Part shown: piece by piece, positions 61,195 to 64,000 of the stretch
How positions within the stretch are numbered: the stretch's first letter is position 1
Layout: each line of letters opens with the position of its first letter
Assembly (NCBI RefSeq): GCF_000294775.2
Contig: NZ_CP015506.1
Location: 2,517,501-2,581,500, forward strand
DNA length: 64,000 bases
Source: Cytobacillus oceanisediminis 2691
GTDB taxonomy: Bacteria; Bacillota; Bacilli; Bacillales; Cytobacillaceae
Direction: 5' to 3'
Translations under genes and position numbers: made by a program
Notes under the pieces: model-generated
The model's database searches: none
The model's input: only the letters and a program-made list of their open reading frames with translations
Told to the model about the DNA's origin: nothing

Positions 61195-64000
61195 ACCATC
61201 ACTGCAGGAGCAGATAAAAAAGAAAATCCTGATCATGGATGGAGCAATGGGCACCATGCTGCAGAGGGCCGATCTTACCGCTGCTGACTTTGGCGGCGAA
61301 GAATATGAAGGCTGCAACGAGAATTTAAATATAACAGCTCCTTCGGTGATCGAACATATTCACCTTGAATATTTAAAAGCCGGCGCAGATATTATTGAAA
61401 CCAATACCTTTGGCGCAACCAGCATTGTTCTGGCAGATTACGATCTGGAAGAAAAAGCTTATGAACTAAATAAAATTGCTGTTGAAATTGCCAGGGAAGC
61501 TGCAGACCGCATTTCAACTCCTGAATGGCCAAGATATGTGGCTGGTGCCATGGGTCCTACGACGAAGACGCTGAGTGTAACCGGCGGGTCTACATTTGAA
61601 GAAATGATTGCGGCTTATGAAGAACAAGCCAGAGGGTTAATTGACGGTGGAGCCGATCTTCTTCTCCTGGAAACCAGCCAGGACATGCTGAATGTGAAGG
61701 CTGGTTTTATCGGCATTGAAAATGCATCAAAAAAGACGGGAATAAAACTTCCGCTTATCGTTTCGGGAACGATTGAACCGATGGGCACGACTCTTGCTGG
61801 CCAATCGATTGAAGCATTTTATATTTCGCTGGAACATATGAAACCACTGGCAGTCGGACTCAACTGTGCGACAGGGCCCGAATTCATGCAGGACCATATC
61901 CGTTCTCTGTCAGGATTGGCATCTACTGCAGTCAGCTGCTATCCCAATGCAGGATTGCCTGATGAAGAAGGACAGTACCATGAAACTCCGGAATCACTGG
62001 CGAGCAAGCTTGAGGGCTTTGCCAAGGAAGGCTGGCTGAATATCGTAGGCGGCTGCTGCGGAACCACCCCTGAACATATTCAGGCGATTGCTGAATCGGT
62101 TAAAGATTATAAACCCAGAAATTATGAGGGGAATTCAGTGCATAAAGTTTCCGGAATTGAACCTCTGATTTATGATGACCCGACATTAAGGCCCATTATG
62201 GTCGGCGAGCGCACAAATGTAATTGGCTCACGCAAGTTTAAAAGACTGATTGCTGAAGGAAAGTTCGAGGAAGCTGCTGAAATAGGCCGGGCGCAAGTAA
62301 AAGGCGGAGCCCACGTAATTGATATTTGCCTTGCAGATCCTGACCGTGAAGAAATGCAGGATGTTGAAAACTTTATCAAGGAATTAGTAAAAAAAATTAA
62401 GGTTCCGCTGGTCATTGATTCAACTGATGAAACGGTTATCGAGAAGGCCCTCACCTATTCACAGGGTAAAGCCATCATAAATTCCATTAATCTGGAGGAT
62501 GGCGAAGAAAGATTCGAAGCTATTGCCCCACTGATCCATCGATATGGTGCAGCTGTGGTAGTAGGTACTATAGATGAAGCCGGAATGGGTGTTACGGCTG
62601 AAAGAAAACTGGAAATTGCAAAGCGTTCGTATGATTTGCTTGTAAATAAGTATCAAATTCCGCCTGAGGATCTTATTTTTGACCCCCTCGTCTTTCCTGT
62701 CGGCACAGGGGATGAGCAATACATCGGGTCTGCAAAGGCAACGGTAGATGGGATAGGACTTATTAAAGAGGCTTTACCGGAGGTTCAAACCATATTGGGA
62801 ATCAGTAATGTTTCATTTGGCCTCCCTCCTGTCGGCAGGGAGATATTAAATTCAGTATTCCTTTATCACTGTACTCAAGCAGGACTCGATTATGCGATAG
62901 TGAATACGGAAAAGCTCGAAAGATTTGCCTCCATTTCAAAGGAAGAGGTCTTAATGGCTGAAAAGCTTCTTTTCGAAACTACTGATGAATCACTTGCCAT
63001 TTTCACTGATTTTTACCGGGATAAGAAGAAAGAAAGTAAAAGTGTCCTCCCGGATATGACGCTTGAGGAACGCCTCGCCTATTATATTCTGGAGGGAACA
63101 AAAGAAGGGCTGCTGCCTGATCTTGAACTGGCCCTGCAAGCATACCCTGCTCCGCTTGATATCATTAATGGGCCATTAATGAATGGAATGAAGGAAGTAG
63201 GAAGATTGTTCAATGATAACCAGCTGATTGTTGCAGAAGTCCTTCAAAGTGCAGAGGTTATGAAAGCATCTGTTGCATATCTGGAGCCATATATGGAAAA
63301 GGATGCTGCACAATCTTCATCCAAGGGGAAAATCATCCTGGCAACCGTTAAAGGGGATGTCCATGATATAGGGAAAAACCTTGTGGATATTATTTTAAGC
63401 AATAATGGATATGAAGTGATAGACCTGGGAATCAAGGTCTCCCCTGCTGAATTGATTGAAAAAATCAGGCGTGAGAATCCGGATATGGTCGGCCTTTCAG
63501 GTCTGCTTGTTAAATCCGCACAGCAGATGGTCATTACGGCACATGACATGAAACAGGCAGGAATCGATATTCCGATATTAGTAGGCGGCGCTGCATTGTC
63601 GAGAAAGTTTACAGATACTAAAATTTCCAAAGAATATGATGGACTCGTGCTATATGCCAAGGATGCCATGAATGGACTTTCTCTAGCCAATCAGCTTCAG
63701 GAGCCAGAAGAAGTGGAGAAACTGCGGATTCAGCAGGCAGAAAAACAGGCAGCGGTCCTGAATGCAGTCCCTTTTGACCGCGGATCGGTTGCAGTTGCAG
63801 TAAAGCCTAAACCAACAGTCAGCACAAAAGTGCCAGTTTATGTTCCAAAAGACTTAAAGCGGCATTTGCTGAAAACATATTCCCTCTCACATATTGAGCC
63901 GTATATAAATAAGCAAATGCTGATTGGCCATCACCTTGGCTTAAAAGGAAACTTGCAAAAGCTGCTTGCAGAAAAAGATGAAAAAGCGATTAAGATTAAC
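61187..64000 (+). CDS. metH: Cobalamin-dependent methionine synthase (3' end outside window)
   Basis: 938 codons visible and open to the window end. Homocysteine-binding domain (about 1-310; [11 protein letters not shown], zinc Cys290/Cys291 in [10 protein letters not shown]). Pterin domain (about 330-610; [30 protein letters not shown]). Cap plus B12 domain (about 630-860) with the cobalt-ligating His726 in GDVHDIG and [13 protein letters not shown]. The AdoMet reactivation domain is cut off. Methylates homocysteine using methyl-THF and cobalamin. AAGGAGGAAACAAC precedes the ATG, inside the yitJ end. B. subtilis lacks metH and uses metE. Confidence 0.95.
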   Translation, partial: MHKPSLQEQIKKKILIMDGAMGTMLQRADLTAADFGGEEYEGCNENLNITAPSVIEHIHLEYLKAGADIIETNTFGATSIVLADYDLEEKAYELNKIAVEIAREAADRISTPEWPRYVAGAMGPTTKTLSVTGGSTFEEMIAAYEEQARGLIDGGADLLLLETSQDMLNVKAGFIGIENASKKTGIKLPLIVSGTIEPMGTTLAGQSIEAFYISLEHMKPLAVGLNCATGPEFMQDHIRSLSGLASTAVSCYPNAGLPDEEGQYHETPESLASKLEGFAKEGWLNIVGGCCGTTPEHIQAIAESVKDYKPRNYEGNSVHKVSGIEPLIYDDPTLRPIMVGERTNVIGSRKFKRLIAEGKFEEAAEIGRAQVKGGAHVIDICLADPDREEMQDVENFIKELVKKIKVPLVIDSTDETVIEKALTYSQGKAIINSINLEDGEERFEAIAPLIHRYGAAVVVGTIDEAGMGVTAERKLEIAKRSYDLLVNKYQIPPEDLIFDPLVFPVGTGDEQYIGSAKATVDGIGLIKEALPEVQTILGISNVSFGLPPVGREILNSVFLYHCTQAGLDYAIVNTEKLERFASISKEEVLMAEKLLFETTDESLAIFTDFYRDKKKESKSVLPDMTLEERLAYYILEGTKEGLLPDLELALQAYPAPLDIINGPLMNGMKEVGRLFNDNQLIVAEVLQSAEVMKASVAYLEPYMEKDAAQSSSKGKIILATVKGDVHDIGKNLVDIILSNNGYEVIDLGIKVSPAELIEKIRRENPDMVGLSGLLVKSAQQMVITAHDMKQAGIDIPILVGGAALSRKFTDTKISKEYDGLVLYAKDAMNGLSLANQLQEPEEVEKLRIQQAEKQAAVLNAVPFDRGSVAVAVKPKPTVSTKVPVYVPKDLKRHLLKTYSLSHIEPYINKQMLIGHHLGLKGNLQKLLAEKDEKAIKIN

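Overview
The window is a stretch of low-GC Firmicute chromosome. It is most likely from a Bacillaceae member of the Bacillus/Cytobacillus/Mesobacillus type. The support is gene content rather than database comparison: AGGAGG-type ribosome binding sites almost everywhere, many Bacillus-specific small proteins (SspH, YjcZ, YozQ, YkuS, YdjO, YhfH, Sda-like and SplA-like), an S-box operon, cre sites, a WalR box, and dispersed GC-rich intergenic repeats of a Bacillaceae kind. Sporulation capacity is implied. I saw no tRNA, rRNA, phage, transposase or CRISPR array, and most of the window reads as core chromosome with short scars.

Layout. 1-6 kb: the end of an aldo/keto reductase, a lipoprotein, a repetitive coiled-coil protein, a YocH-like LysM-3D cell-wall protein with a WalR box, and an MHYT/PAS/PAS histidine kinase. 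6.0-6.36 kb: an array of 52-bp-period dyad repeats. 6.5-18 kb: YhfH, PepF, an erythromycin-esterase-family protein, many small genes, a YqjF-family protein, a sulfite-oxidase-family enzyme, NupC, DhaS with a perfect cre site, and a SCO copper chaperone. 18-27 kb: penicillin acylase family, a MaoC pair, an ABC-F ATPase, YuzL, YkuS, a DD-carboxypeptidase, a glycine-rich-domain-like protein and NrnB. 27.6-34.8 kb: a histidine-utilisation cluster (hutU, hutI, hutG and a YjiH-family membrane protein) preceded by an AraC-type response regulator whose phospho-acceptor position is Glu. hutH and hutP are absent here.

34.9-43.2 kb: a cupredoxin, a CAP/LysM protein, a decayed pflA remnant, a second 52-bp dyad array (inverted relative to the first), a membrane protein, pncB-nadE, a DUF1906 protein with an Asn-rich linker, and a flippase-like protein. 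Two inverted copies of a ~130-220 bp dispersed repeat bracket 35.4-42.2 kb. 43.4-45.1 kb: a 93-codon MifM-like leader frame, a hairpin burying the next Shine-Dalgarno, yidC2, and a YhcN/YlaJ lipoprotein. This is the most interesting locus: it looks like a MifM-type translation-arrest sensor for membrane insertion, with an apparent AUC start.

45-56.7 kb: small genes, a frameshifted VOC pseudogene, YkqA, an acyl-CoA synthetase, YjbQ with a VOC protein, an Sda-like protein, odhA-odhB and sspH. 56.8-64 kb: an S-box riboswitch followed by metI, metC, a YitJ-type homocysteine methyltransferase/MTHFR and metH (cut by the window end). Together these form a complete route from O-acylhomoserine to methionine under one S-adenosylmethionine-sensing leader.

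All functional calls come from reading translated motifs and family memory. No search was run.
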